DNA of 64,000 nt from Ailanthus altissimus (GCA_946807835.1 OX327705.1:19002501-19066500), one strand, 5' to 3'; counted from the first letter of the stretch, positions 35,056 through 46,651 are shown. Made by a program: numbers and translations. Notes: generated from the sequence alone by a model not told the origin.

Positions 35056-35758
35056 TGTGAGAATATTGATTGAAAATCATCGAGATATGATTTGGAGAGC
35101 AAGCCAAGTACGTAGAGTGCGCACGGATCAAAGATGGACGCGAAAGGAGGTAGAAAACGAAGAAGGGCGCACCAGGCGCCAGCGCTACGGCTACCAATCC
35201 AGCAACTGAGTGCTGCGGTGCCAGGTGACGAGCGCCATAGCGCTCAGATGGGCGCGCCAGCGCCGCGGCAGTGAGAGCCCAGTGCCGCGGCACTGGAGAT
35301 GGAAATAGTATCTTGAAATAAGGAAACTTCCTTATTTCGTCCCCCACTTGTTTCAGGACTCCCTAATACGACTCCCACACATATAGGGTAAACCTAGGAC
35401 GTCCTAAAGCCTATATAAAGGCTATCAATTAGCTTGTAAATATAATCTTTGTGATAGGTTGAGAAATCTTAGTAATCATCAATAATCTTTGTGGTTCTTT
35501 ATGAGAGAAAATCACTAGAGTGAGAGAGAAATAGTTTTCTTTGTGATCTTTCTTGTAAAAGGCATACTTTATGAGTGCCTTGTGATTCATAATAAGAGAA
35601 GAGTGTGATTTTAATCCTCCATGGACGTAGGCAAGTTATCGAACCACGTAATTCTTTGTGTGTTCTTCTTCTACCCCTTCTCTCTTTATTCTATAATTTA
35701 CTTATTCTATATATATTGCTCGGGTGATTTTACTTGTTTGTGTGCTTCTGCTTCAACA
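35056..35758 (+). repeat. 3' LTR of the Tork-like Copia element
   Basis: 703 bp, TGTGAG to CTTCAACA. Aligns along its whole length with 30265-30958, including the GC-rich block (35166-35300). Followed by the TSD CTATT. Confidence 0.95.
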
Positions 35759-35763
35759 CTATT

Positions 35764-36606
35764 TTTATGGAAAAAAAAAATTAAAATGCTCAAAATGATA
35801 TTCGAACCTTTAATGTCTAATATAATAGTAAACATTTTAATTAACTAAATTACTCAAACTTTTTGTTTATATATGTGATTAAAAATTTATTAGGAATATT
35901 ATTTTTAATTAACTATTTAAGAAAGGAGGTATTGACCACAATTAACTACCTCATTGATCGCGATCATTGATCGTTATTGACTACCGTTGACCAACTGTTG
36001 ATTGTGTTGACTAACTATTGACCGGTGTTGACATTGATTGACTTTCGGTCAAAAGGAATAATGTTTTATTTTTACCTTTTTATATGTTAACTTTAACAGT
36101 TTTCGTCATGTGACATGAGCGTAAATAAATTTTTTAAAATTATTGGAGTCTACATATTTTTTTTCCCAAATTATACATCATTTTTTCATAATTTAATGGG
36201 TGACATTATTCATGTTTTAATAGTCGATATTCTCATGCAATGTTATTTAATTACTTAACAATTTTAACTTTATTTACGAGTTGCCACAAAATTTCGTTGT
36301 ATATACAATGCAGTTTTTTATTGTATAATAATCGATGTTGCTCACTAGATTATGTTTAGCTAATTTTTCTCCACATTCTACAAATAGATTATTTTTTGGT
36401 AAGGAAAGAAAATCAATAAATATAAATGGTGAGACAATCAAGTAACTAGAACAATGGAAGTGGAAGGATCAAACTGGACAAGAAGAAGTTTTACACTTAT
36501 TGGTACAGGGATGAACGTTGGCATGAAATTACCCAGTGAAAACTTTAATGATATTTAGGTAAAGACCGGCTATTATCCATTTGCTATTGCTATGCCAAGC
36601 TGATCA
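35764..36606. other. AT-rich spacer with a dense TTGAC cluster
   Basis: No gene is visible. The only notable structure is the TTGAC cluster at 35932-36052 (separate entry). Confidence 0.6.
35932..36052. promoter_or_regulatory. Cluster of eight W-box cores (TTGAC) in 121 bp
   Basis: TTGAC occurs on the plus strand at 35932, 35977, 35987, 36007, 36018, 36028 and 36038, and in reverse (GGTCAA) at 36047. TTGAC(C/T) is the WRKY-binding W-box core. Spacings are 10-45 bp. It may equally be a decayed short tandem repeat (ttgactaac/ttgaccaac words). No adjacent host gene was identified. Confidence 0.5.
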
Positions 36607-36615
36607 TACAAAAAT

Positions 36616-36993
36616 AGGAAAATTTCATAAATAACTCATAATTTTTTATTTATTTTTAATCAAATTTAAAATAATTATTTTTTATTAGTCAAAACTTTTA
36701 TTTATGGACACTTTTGTCCTAAAATCAAAAATTGAAACTATTCTCAACTCTTTCCATTAAAAGTTTTAAAGTTTTATAAATTTAGTTAGATAAAAAATTT
36801 AAAGTTGTCATTGCATAGATCAGGGCTTACACAATATATTTTTCACTTCAAATTAAAAAAATGGGCAATTCTTGGTAAGTTTTTAAAACTTTTAGAGAAT
36901 TTTGTTAGAAATTTATTAAAATTTGCATTTGAAGCTAGAAACAGGTGAAATTAATGAATTATATGTGAAATATAGGTTAGAATGGTATAAATG
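36616..36993 (+). repeat. Left TIR of the MULE
   Basis: Pairs with the reverse complement of 43094-43475: shared words include aaatttcataaata, aaatttaaaataattatttt, ttgtcctaaaatcaaaaa, cattgcatagatca/tattgcgtagatca, cacttcaaat and gttagaatggt. Confidence 0.92.
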
Positions 36994-37026
36994 AAAAAAC
37001 AAATGATAGTTTTGGGTGTAATGGAC

Positions 37027-37165
37027 CGAAGCAGACAGCGGCTGGCCGTTGTTGTTTTAAACTTCAATCTTGGGGCCATCTCGCAGCAGTATCGCAGACT
37101 CAAAATTCGCGATGCTGCACTGTTGTGCCACGTGGCGCCTGCATAGGCTGCCACGTGGCACAAAT
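37027..37165. repeat. Left subterminal GC-rich block with two palindromic G-boxes
   Basis: Two copies of the palindrome GCCACGTGGC at 37127-37136 and 37150-37159 (starts 23 bp apart). The core CACGTG is the G-box bound by bZIP and bHLH factors. Also gccatctcgcagc and cgcgatgctgc words that echo the right block. Confidence 0.8.
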
Positions 37166-37657
37166 GCAATTTTTATAAAAATTAAATTAAATTAAATGTT
37201 ATTTAAATTAAATAAATGAAATTAAATTCTATTTTTAAAAATTAAATGTAATTTTATTTAAATTAAATAAAATCTAATTTAGAATCTATTAAGCAATTAA
37301 TTAATAAGTTAGTTAAATAACTCACTTAAGTAAAAATAATTTTAATTTTTTGTAATATTATTTATTTAATGAGTACCTTTTGTAATTAATTATATATTAA
37401 AATTTTTAATATATAATTAATTATTATAATATGTTAGCAATTAATTTCTCTTTCTCTTTTATGTTTGTGGAATTAATTGTTTGTGAATTTTATTTTTAGT
37501 AAATAATATTGTATGTTATTTAATATGTATGTTTGTTATTTGTTAATAATATTAATTTATTAATTTTATTAATTTTCTTAATTATTACAGAAAAAATAAC
37601 GTATCGAAAAAATATAGACTTTCAGAGAATATAATTTTCATACATTAGTGACGGCTT

Positions 37658-40009
37658 ATGTGAAGATATGAGGTCTAAAAAGTATAAAAGAAAAAATGAC
37701 AAAAAATCAAAAAATATTATTTAGACATACGTGTTTGGGGCATTTCTTAGATATGCCAAATTTGACGTTCTCTGGTATTTTGGTGCATGAGTTATTATTG
37801 CATGAGGTGCATACCTCAAATTTAGAAGATGTGATGTGATTTTACATAGGGAAGAAATGCATTCGATTTAGCTGGCAGAAATTTGTACTAATCACCAAAC
37901 TAGAAATGCGAGATTACCTCCCTGCTCAGCAGCTGAATAGGAAATTAGGTACTCGATTGTGGGATACATATTTTTTAGGGGTAAAAATATTATCGTACAT
38001 ATTTCTATATAATTGGTATGGACGTTTGAAACTGACGGATATGGACGATGAAGATGCAGTAAAGTTGAGTTTATTCTATTTTGTGCATCGTGTTTTGATT
38101 CCACGAGACAAGCATAGTGGGATTCAAAATTTTGTATTATGTTTAGTGGACGACCTTGATGAGTTTAATAAGTATCCATAGGGAAATATTGCATGGACCG
38201 TACTTCATAACTCACTTAAGAAGACCACATTCTAAAAACTTGAGAAAATAAATACGAAAGGGTTTACACAGAGTAAGTTTGAGAGTTACAACATGTATGA
38301 ATTTTTGCAAGCATTTCTGTACGTCATAATTTTTTGATACTTAACATTTTGATCTTATTTATTTATTTTTGTATACACCAAACTTATATTTTAAAAATAA
38401 TTATATTAGACATGAATTTTCGAGGCAATTCCAATGTGTGGAGAGGTTTTTCGTATTCATTATAGTGATTGCTTCCTTCGTATTTTGAATTTGACGACTC
38501 GAGGGACTCCACAGTTCGATGACGTTAAGAATACAATATTAGGGAAGAATTTGATATGTGTTGATATTAATGAAAAATATATGTATATAACTTTTATTTT
38601 GTATTAAGCATAACTTAATTTTATATTTGTATGTTCTTTCGGTACATCGTAAATTAGTACCAAAAGATGATGAGAAGAAAGAGGTAGTTGTGCAAATGGT
38701 TAGACATTTAGGCATTCTAAGCGAAAGCTATGCTAGGGACTTACCAAATATGTATGATTACAATGGGAGCAAGAGCAAATGCTTGAGGGCCTATGTCTAT
38801 TTCAGCAACTCTAACGATGATGATATGGATGTAGAGGAGGATGGATATGAATGGACAAACCAAAAAATGTCAGCATTAGTGCCAGGAGCAACAATATATT
38901 ACTTATTTATATGATTAACTAAAGAGAAATTTTCATATATTTTTAAATAAGTCATTAACTATGGTTAAGTTTCTTATAGTCTGAACACAGTACATTTGCA
39001 AACCATGACGTTACACATCAGATTGAGCAACTGCAGGAGGAGATGATTAAGAGATTTGAGCGTACTGAAACTGCACTTTTGCAGAGAATAAACAAGGATA
39101 TGATAAGCTCCGAACCGATCTTACATAGCAGAAGCAGCAAATGATGATGTACTTTAGACAGTCATACTCATTCCAACTCAACGAAAGCCATAATATGGTG
39201 AGCAAAATAAATTTAAAATTGCATTAATTTTCTCTTACCTTAATTGCAGTTTGATTTATTTTAATATATACATATATTTTAGGCAAAACTATTACATTAA
39301 TGCATTGCCACATTTGTCCACTTCTGTGGATTCATACTTCTTTGTGAGTATTGAATTAAATTAATTACATTTTCTTATGTAATATTTATTGATTATTCGA
39401 TGATGTTGCATTTTTAGGAGACTTTTAGACTCTTTTATGAGAACACAAAAATGACATTTCTAGCATTACATGGAGTGATGACATATGCCCAAGGCACGAA
39501 AGGAGATTTACTCGGTGCACGGATGTGAATTGAAGTTAACAAGGTAAAATATAATATTTGTTATATGAGAGTTATTTTTGTTTATAACTTGTAGTACTAT
39601 TTGTGAGACTTATTTGAATTTTATGTAGGTTTATATTCCTATCAACCACAATCAACAGCATTGAGTTATGGCTGAGGTGGATATCTTGCATCGGTAAATA
39701 GTGATCTACGATTCTAGCATTAAGGAATTTGTCGATGGCGTGATTAAGAATCATGTCATGTTATTATTTATGTTATTATCCCATTACCTAGATGCTTGTA
39801 GATTTTATGAGCAACGATAAATTACACCTGATTTAACCCATTTTCATGTACTTAAATTAAAGAAGAGAGTGCCACAACAGACAGTGAATAGTAAAGATTG
39901 TGGGGTTTATATTTGTATGTTTATAGAGTGTTTGATGTCGTATCATCCCCTAGATTTTGGTCTTGATCATGGATCATTTTTTAGGACCAAAATGACGATT
40001 GATTTATGA
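37658..40009 (+). pseudogene. MULE-carried DUF1985 plus Ulp1-type (C48) cysteine protease
   Basis: Broken into several frames. DUF1985-like part (about 37725-38220): FRHTCLGHFLDMPNLTF, ILVHELLLHEVHT, IRFSWQKFVLITKLEM, then VKLSLFYFVHRVLIPRDK and LCLVDDLDEFNKYP. A middle segment at 38627-38914 (LVPKDDEKKEVV; acidic DDDMDVEEDGYEW) may be linker. The Ulp1 part at about 39625-40009 has VYIPINHN followed by a stop where Trp of the His-Trp motif is expected, then VMAEVDILH, and the catalytic cysteine motif KDCGVYICMFIECL (about 39895). Ulp1-family enzymes process SUMO-like modifiers; in MULEs the role is unknown. Stops and lost frames make this copy inactive. Intron boundaries were not resolved. 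Confidence 0.82.
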
Positions 40010-40253
40010 AAAGGTGCACAAAAAAGTAAAGAAAAATTAAATGTTTGTATGTTTATAGAGTTCTTTTTATGTATTTTATACATTTAATGGTAAATGTATA
40101 ATTAGTCAATGTATGCATTATTAACGATAATTGGGAAAAAAGAAACATAACAAACGAGTCAATTAAATACAATGGTAACAAAACACAATTAACTAGTCAA
40201 ATAAGGCCCATAACAATAAAGCACAAATAGAAATATAACTCATAAAGAACCTA

Positions 40254-42746
40254 TCAACTACTATGTAATGCAATTGAATTTTGACAAGTTTGTCGATTAT
40301 GTCCATGTTGCTTACATCGGCTGTATACATTCTTTATGGATGCCTCATCTTGCGATAAAATTCGATTCTTTCGACGTCTTCCTAATTGCCTGCGTACGAT
40401 AGGAGGTTGGATGTCAGTAGCTCTCAACTCCTCTGGAATAATCAAATCTGATGAATGACCAACTGGATTTACTGGTTCACTGTATGCACACAATAAAGAC
40501 TCAGTTATGTAATATCGCAAACAAAGAGTCTGGTACTAGAATCTGACTTGCCTGCATACTGCAAGTGTAAGAGCATATGGTAGTTGCCGCAGATCAAACT
40601 TTCAACAACTACATGACTTCGTCGGGGTTTCCACTATTCCATTTATTTTTCTGTCCTTAACGACAAAGCGAGATTGATCTATTGCATGCACTGTCATGCG
40701 AGTGGAATAATCATTGTGCTTCTAAATCTTCTTATGGGCCCAATTTGTCAAGAAGTTTGATATTTTCTGCAGCCTCACGTCTCTTAACAAACCATCTTTG
40801 CATTAACTCTCGAATCTATTCAATTAAGGCAATCACTATCATGCCACATGCTTCATTTGCAACAACGTTAATGCTCTCTGCAATGTTGGTGGTCATGATG
40901 TCATCATTCTTCTGAATACTCCCATTGATCTAGCCCATTTTAAAAAATGAACCTCCTCCTCCAAGTATCTCGTTGCCTCCAGTTTTTTTTCTCGCATCTT
41001 ATTAATTTCCCTTTGAAAGTTAGCTACGCGATACGCCTTGACAGCAACAAAATAGAAAGCCAAATATCCCTATTCTTTTGTTGTCTCTGATAGTATCTTA
41101 TATCGTGCGACCAAATTACCTTTCAAGTGATAGATGCATACCCTATGATATACATTAGGAAATACCTCTCTAATGGCCTTCTCGATACTAGCATATTGAT
41201 CAGATATAAATACAAGGTTCTCAAAATCACCAATGACTTTTCAGAGTTTTTTTATAAATCACATCTATGAAGCATCATTTTCAGAGTTAGCAATACCCCA
41301 TGCAAGTGAAAAAATTTGGTTGTCTCCATTTTTACAAATAGTCACAAACATTGTTCCTAGGTATGCACTTTTCAAAAAATGTACCATCAACTGCAATAAC
41401 CGGTCGGATAGAAGACTGGAGCCCCTAATATATGGTCAAAGCGCCATGAAGAAATATTTGAAGTGCTTGCAATCATCAATCTCCAAATGCGTGATTGTAC
41501 CTGGGTTCTGTTGTTCTAATATATAGCAGTATCCAGAAAGTAATTTATATGAAGCTTCTGAAGTACCACGTATCAACACCAATGTATACTCCTTAGATTG
41601 CCAAGTAGTAGGGTAAGTTATCTCCACACCAAACTCCTCATGTATGTCTGCTTAGATTTCCTGCGGTCTATAAAATTGACTCACAGATGCAAACTTATTT
41701 TATTATGAATTTGCCAATAATCTGAGACTTTGCTTGTCGATGACCATTCGCAATCGATCTAATTGGCATATATGATTTGAATCAATTCTGTGCACAATGA
41801 GATGTTTTCTTACATTTGTTGACACCACACGTAATCGCCATCGGCATCTATCATTGTCACATTTTACCTTAAAATGATCTTTTATCAACCTTGAGACTTT
41901 AAAGCTCCAATTATCCTTAAGTGCTAGCATACCAATAGACTGGTAAAGTTCGTCTTTGCTATCAAACAACTTTTCTACAAACACATCACCAATTTCACTA
42001 CTCGATATCTTATCCGATATACCTAAGTCTGATGGTGGTATTGGAGGCAAAAACGCAAAGGGGTTTTCAGCTTCACAAAAATCTATTCTTCTACCTTCAA
42101 CATTTAGGGAGCTTGTTGAAACATAATAACGTCTGCTTTCTGCTAAATCATCCCCTTCTAAATTATCAACATTTCTAACATCATCGCAGTCCTGTTCCAC
42201 ATCCCCAACATTTTCAATGTCATCATAAGCGTAATGTGTATAGGCCGGGTCTTCATTGAACGGTATAGGAGAAATATTGTGATACTCATTCGTTGTGTTT
42301 GAGGGAACCACTGTTGGAATTGGTAGGGATGTATAGCTCACTTGGTTTCTACTGCTAGCTGACATAAAATGAGTATGAATTGATGGTGGGTTTTGATTGA
42401 GGGGCTGTACATCATCTTTATAAATGGGAGCTTTAGGATCCGCTGTTACACATAAAGGATAGTATGATCTTCTGTTGGCGCTAAAAAAGAATCGAACATC
42501 ATTGTCATTTCTAATCTCAATAGATTTTAACTTATACCTCGTTGTATCAATTTTAATTTTTAAAGTCACCTTATAATTCACATTGTCGACTCCCAAAGAA
42601 TAACATACTGCATTTAAAAGATCTTCAAATTTAATATCTTTCGGAACTGAAATCCCAAAATTACTGTAATCAACATAACTCTCTTCCACATCACTAGAAC
42701 TCTCATACTTTCCTCCAAAACAAATAACAATTGCATTATTCTCCAT
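40254..42746 (-). pseudogene. MULE transposase (MuDR type) with SWIM and zinc-knuckle tail
   Basis: The minus strand opens MENNAIVICFGGKYES at 42746 and stays open for 347 residues to 41703. That part holds a PB1-like N terminus, an acidic linker, and the MuDR DNA-binding domain (FVEKLFDSKDELYQS, NWSFKV, HFKVKCDNDRCRWRLRV, residues about 255-330). The downstream core is fragmented: VEITYPTTWQSKEYTL and EQQNPGTITHLEIDD (41627-41436), a VDGT site split by a frameshift (about 41385), LVFISDQYASIEKAI then VYHRVCIYHLKGNL (about 41100-41230). A SWIM-like zinc motif (CSC...LPYALTLAVC, about 40560-40620) is followed by a tail with CKQHGHNRQTC (about 40280). The order matches plant MuDR-type transposases. 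Multiple stops and frameshifts; no longer functional. Confidence 0.88.
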
Positions 42747-42880
42747 AGGACCTGAAAAAAATAGAAATTATTAAAAATATAAATAAAAATAAACATAGAA
42801 AATAAAATAAAGAAATTAATCAAAACAGTGCAGCATCGCAGACTTTGTCTGCGACACCGCAATGAGATGAGCACAATGTG

Positions 42881-43011
42881 CGCATCTCAGGGCCATCTCG
42901 GTCCCGAGATGGCCACCCTGTGCATATCTCGAGCCCGAGATGACCCCAAGATACGCATATTATGCGTGTCTTGGGGTACATCTTGGGTCGGAGATGGCCC
43001 TGAGATGCGTG
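42881..43011. repeat. Nested cruciform: 19-bp outer arms around two inner hairpins
   Basis: Outer arms cgcatctcagggccatctc (42881-42899) and gagatggccctgagatgcg (42993-43011) are perfect 19-bp reverse complements. Between or overlapping them are hairpin A, 11-bp perfect arms 42891-42901/42904-42914, and hairpin B, 16-bp arms 42944-42959/42961-42976 with one G-T mismatch. The sequence is built from repeated words (ccgagat, ggccatctc). It lies just inside the right TIR region of the MULE. Confidence 0.85.
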
Positions 43012-43093
43012 AAACTAGATGGAAGCCGTACTGGCCACAGTCTGGTTTTAGCCAAACACATTAAAAACCATATTTTTGGCAGATTTTAATGTC

Positions 43094-43475
43094 TTTTACA
43101 CCATTCTAACTCATTTTTCATATTTAATTCATCAATAACGCCTATTTCTAACTTTAAATGTAATTTTTATCTAATTTCTAACGAATATTAAAATTTCTAA
43201 AAAGGTTTAGAAAAACTTACAGGATTTGGCTATTTTCTTGATTTGAAGTGACAAATATATTCAGCAACATTGATCTACGCAATAGCAACTTCAAAAATGT
43301 CCATCCATCAATATGATTCTTGGTTTAGTAGAAAGAAAGGAGAGGAAGCTTACGTTTTTGATTTTAGGACAAAATTGTCTATAAGTGAAAATTTTGGCTA
43401 ATAAAAAATAATTATTTTAAATTTGGTTAAAAAAGAATAATTAAATGTTATGAAGGCTATTTATGAAATTTTTCC
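43094..43475 (-). repeat. Right TIR of the MULE
   Basis: Reverse complement of the left TIR with scattered differences; ends ggctatttatgaaatttttcc immediately before the TSD. Confidence 0.92.
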
Positions 43476-43610
43476 TACAAAAATTGGCAGAGAGTAATAA
43501 CCTGACTTTGTTTATTGTACACAATTTCTATAATTTAAGTTGTTTATAAATTCTCAAATTTTTAGAGTTAATCTTTTATTTTGTTCTATATGTTGCATGG
43601 ATTTAAAGAC

Positions 43611-44464
43611 GGAATTTTTTAGAAATAGCCATAAAATTTTATAAATATATTATTTTAGTCATATTTGAATTTGATGTTCTTTAGTAGCCAAAAAATATAA
43701 AATTCGAACTCTTATACCTTTAAACAAAAAACAAAAAACACTCTCTACTTGAAATTCTCTTTCTCTCTTAATTTAAAATTCTCTTAACAAAAATTTAGGT
43801 GGATCAAAGATTTGGAAGATGTCATTGTATAGATCAGGTCTTGCATAATATATTTTTTAATTCAAACTCTAAAAATGATCAATTCTTGATAACTTTTTTA
43901 AAAAAAATTTTAGAAAATTTTTGATATTTTTTAGAAATGAGTTAAAAATTACATTTTGAGTTAGAAGTATGTGATATAGATGAATTAAATATGAAAAATA
44001 GGTTAAAATAATTAAAAAAAAGTTTAAATCCAATAAAAAATGGCTTATTTAGGGTTATTTACCGAATCTAGATGGCGGTCGGTCACTGTTTAGGTTCAAT
44101 ACATCTTGGGCAAGGCATCTCGACCATGGCATTGCAAGGTTGCGACAGTTCCTCATGATGCAACAATCATTTTTTCTAGTTTTTTTTCACGCCTTATCTT
44201 TTAGTTTTTTTTTTCTAGATGCAACCATATCAAATCTACTTATTTTGAAAACTAAATATTGAAATATATTTTTAGAGATGGATTGATTCAAATTTAAGTT
44301 TGAATTTGTTAGATTTGGGTTCAAATATTTTGTTTAACACCATATTATACATATAAGGGCAAATATATTTATTTACAATTTATTTGGCTAATAAAAAATA
44401 GGCAATTGAAAGGTGGTTAAAAAGGTACATCTATATAATTCTGGGCTATTTCTAAAAATTTCCC
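43611..44464. mobile_element. Short non-autonomous MULE relative with 9-bp TSD
   Basis: 854 bp, termini ggaattttttagaaatagcc and, inverted, gggaaatttttagaaatagc. Flanks TTTAAAGAC (43602-43610) and TTTAAAGTC (44465-44473) match 8 of 9. The left part resembles the left TIR of the 36.6-kb MULE (gtcattgtatagatcaggtc; caattcttgataac), so it is a related but distinct, internally deleted element. A small GC-rich block lies at 44078-44150. No coding sequence. It sits only 127 bp from the large MULE. Confidence 0.82.
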
Positions 44465-44473
44465 TTTAAAGTC

Positions 44474-46651
44474 TCCAATTAATTATTTTAGGGTAGTTTT
44501 AGGAGATTGCGATGTGGCAGAATATTGCTAGCTATAAAAAAGATACGACTTGGGCCCAAATGTTAGATCTCATTCTGTTCATCCTTATTAGTTTGGGAGT
44601 AAGACCTACTAAACTTTTGAAGAACTCTTAGAGTTCTAGAAGTTAATGTTGCGAATTTACTTAGGCCAATATAAACCATTGAATGAAAGAGATTTAATGC
44701 ATAAATTTGGTCACCAACCGTGAGAGGTGTGAGAATTGGACTTGTATAGTAAATAATGAAGAAATACTAGATTTATGGCATGTGTAGAAGGATGATGAAA
44801 AATTCTATAAAACCAATGTGAAGTGTGTAGCATACAATACAAGTTCAAGACCTATACTATAAGAACCCTAATTTTGTGAAGGCAAGGAGGAACACGCTTC
44901 TTTAATCTTGTGATTTTGTCTTTGCAACTTAATTCTAGAATTTGGAACAACATGGAGTAATGGTGATGGATGAGTTCTTTTATGAAGAATAAGAAAAGAG
45001 AGGCAATAAGGGATTTTCCGTGTATACTAAAGACGTATCTAGGGTTGATCCAATACATGAATGTTCTATGTTGAAGAAGATAATATTTATGTGTGCTTTA
45101 GAGCTGTCAAAATTATCAAAAAGTCATCATTTTCATGTAAAAATAAGGGTTTTTATAGTATTAAGGTGTTGTACTTGGTTAAGACTCTTTATTTGGCCAT
45201 TTTTCATCTTAACATTTAGTTTATTTAATGCTTTTTAACACTTTTATAAGGAAACAATGAATTTAATCAATAAAAGTGGCAAGATACTATTTTGTTTCAA
45301 AGAAAACACAAACATGCTTATTAGAAACCAATTTAAATAAGGAAGTTACCAATTTTATTTTAGGAAGGAGTTCAAGGGTTAAATAATGTCTTTATTAGAC
45401 CGTGTTTCTCTATTAGCTTAGTAACATAGGCTTATCCTTATTTTGGACTAAATACCTTATAAATGGGCTTTAGTTTATTGGTCCACATACTTTGGCTCTT
45501 ACTTACTACAACCTTATACTAACTAAACCACGACCTATAAGTATTGCCTCAAAAAGTGGCTTAACCTACTTGTTTTACTTTAATATACATACCTGGGTAT
45601 GTGTGTTACAATGTGAGCTTGGACTTGGGCATTATAGCTTTTTATACAATAAAATTTATCCTTCTTTATCATATGGGCTATGCAATGTAAGTAAGACGGG
45701 CCGTATAATCAAATCAAATTCAATCTGATTGCTTTTTAAGGTTCAGTCTTTCAGTCGAATCCAAATCAAAGAAGTCAAGGTAAGGTAATGAGCTTTAAAT
45801 TTAAATTAAAATAAGTAATTTATTGATCGGTTGATACGATACTCTTTCTTGGGTTTTCAAGTGAATTGGCATGGCTGGAAGAACTAATCTAAGGTGTGCA
45901 ACCAATACAGCTTCACTAATATAGTTTCTTTCCTTTAGCTTGCACTTTAGATTTTTCATGGTCTCTTGTAACTTGATTTTCCCAAGGCTTAAATAATTTT
46001 TACCATTTGACCACCATATAAGGTTATGAGTACTGCTCCTATCATTAAAGGAGTTGTCTTTTAATTCAACATTACTAGCTATTTTGATTGTGTTTAAGGC
46101 AGTAATTACTTAACGACTAGTAGTTTTAAAATTTGGTTATCAACTGTTTCTAAACCACCTAAAAATGGAAGCTGGTACCCTTTTTTTTTCACTTTTACTT
46201 TTGCCTTCTCTTTTTATCTTTTTCAAGATCTTTTTTTTTTCAATTTCCAAGCTTTCTTGTTCTTGCTTTATTTGACTTGCTCCTTTGCACTTTGTCTTAA
46301 TACTTTGCAAGACCTTTTTCAAGAAGACAATTTCTTTTCTTCTTTGTGGTCTTATATTCATTCTCAGTAAATGCTCATGCTATTTTTAACGATTCTTTAA
46401 ACAAAAAGCTCTCTTTTGGTATGATATGCATATTGGTAGAGTTATTTATTGTTTGATAGTTGTGCTTTTTTCTGGTCTTATGTTCCAAAGTGCTATAGTG
46501 ACATTTCTTTATTCTTTATCACACTTTTTGTCTTGGACTTTTTGCTTTATTTGATCAAAGAAATAAAAAATTAGTTATAATTAAATATTTGGTGTTTGTT
46601 TTAATATATTTGATTGAGGGTTTTCTTATTTAGTTGTTTATGTAATTTCTT
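44474..46651. other. Unassigned AT-rich DNA
   Basis: No conserved coding region, PBS or paired terminal repeat was recognised. Several open frames of 60-80 codons have no family-like features. Confidence 0.4.

Larger units (their letters stand above)
30265..35758 (+). mobile_element. Complete Tork-like Ty1/Copia retrotransposon, inactive
   Basis: Full structure: 5-bp TSD CTATT at 30260-30264 and 35759-35763, both LTRs, a tRNA-iMet-type primer binding site, gag, protease, integrase, RT/RNase H in Copia order, and a polypurine tract. Total 5,494 bp. The gag start (KYEVEKFNGTNDF) resembles Tnt1/Tork elements. The LTRs have diverged: in their first 60 bp I count seven differences, all transitions. 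Many in-frame stops are one transition away from Gln or Trp codons. The element is old and cannot make its proteins. Confidence 0.95.
36616..43475. mobile_element. Complete MULE with long TIRs, DUF1985/Ulp1 gene and transposase
   Basis: 6,860 bp bounded by a perfect 9-bp TSD, TACAAAAAT, at 36607-36615 and 43476-43484, the size diagnostic of Mutator-like elements. TIRs of about 380 bp (36616-36993; 43094-43475) pair along their length with point differences; termini are aggaaaatttc and, inverted, ggaaaaatttc. Inside are two convergent coding regions: DUF1985 plus Ulp1-type protease on the plus strand, and MuDR-type transposase on the minus strand. This gene pair is known from the Ulp1-carrying (Kaonashi-type) MULEs of plants. 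Both genes contain stops or frameshifts. GC-rich subterminal blocks adjoin both TIRs. Confidence 0.93.

Noticed and set aside
46140..46361. Lys-rich minus-strand open frame of 73 codons
   Set aside because: Driven by T-rich plus-strand DNA; no conserved motif or start context.
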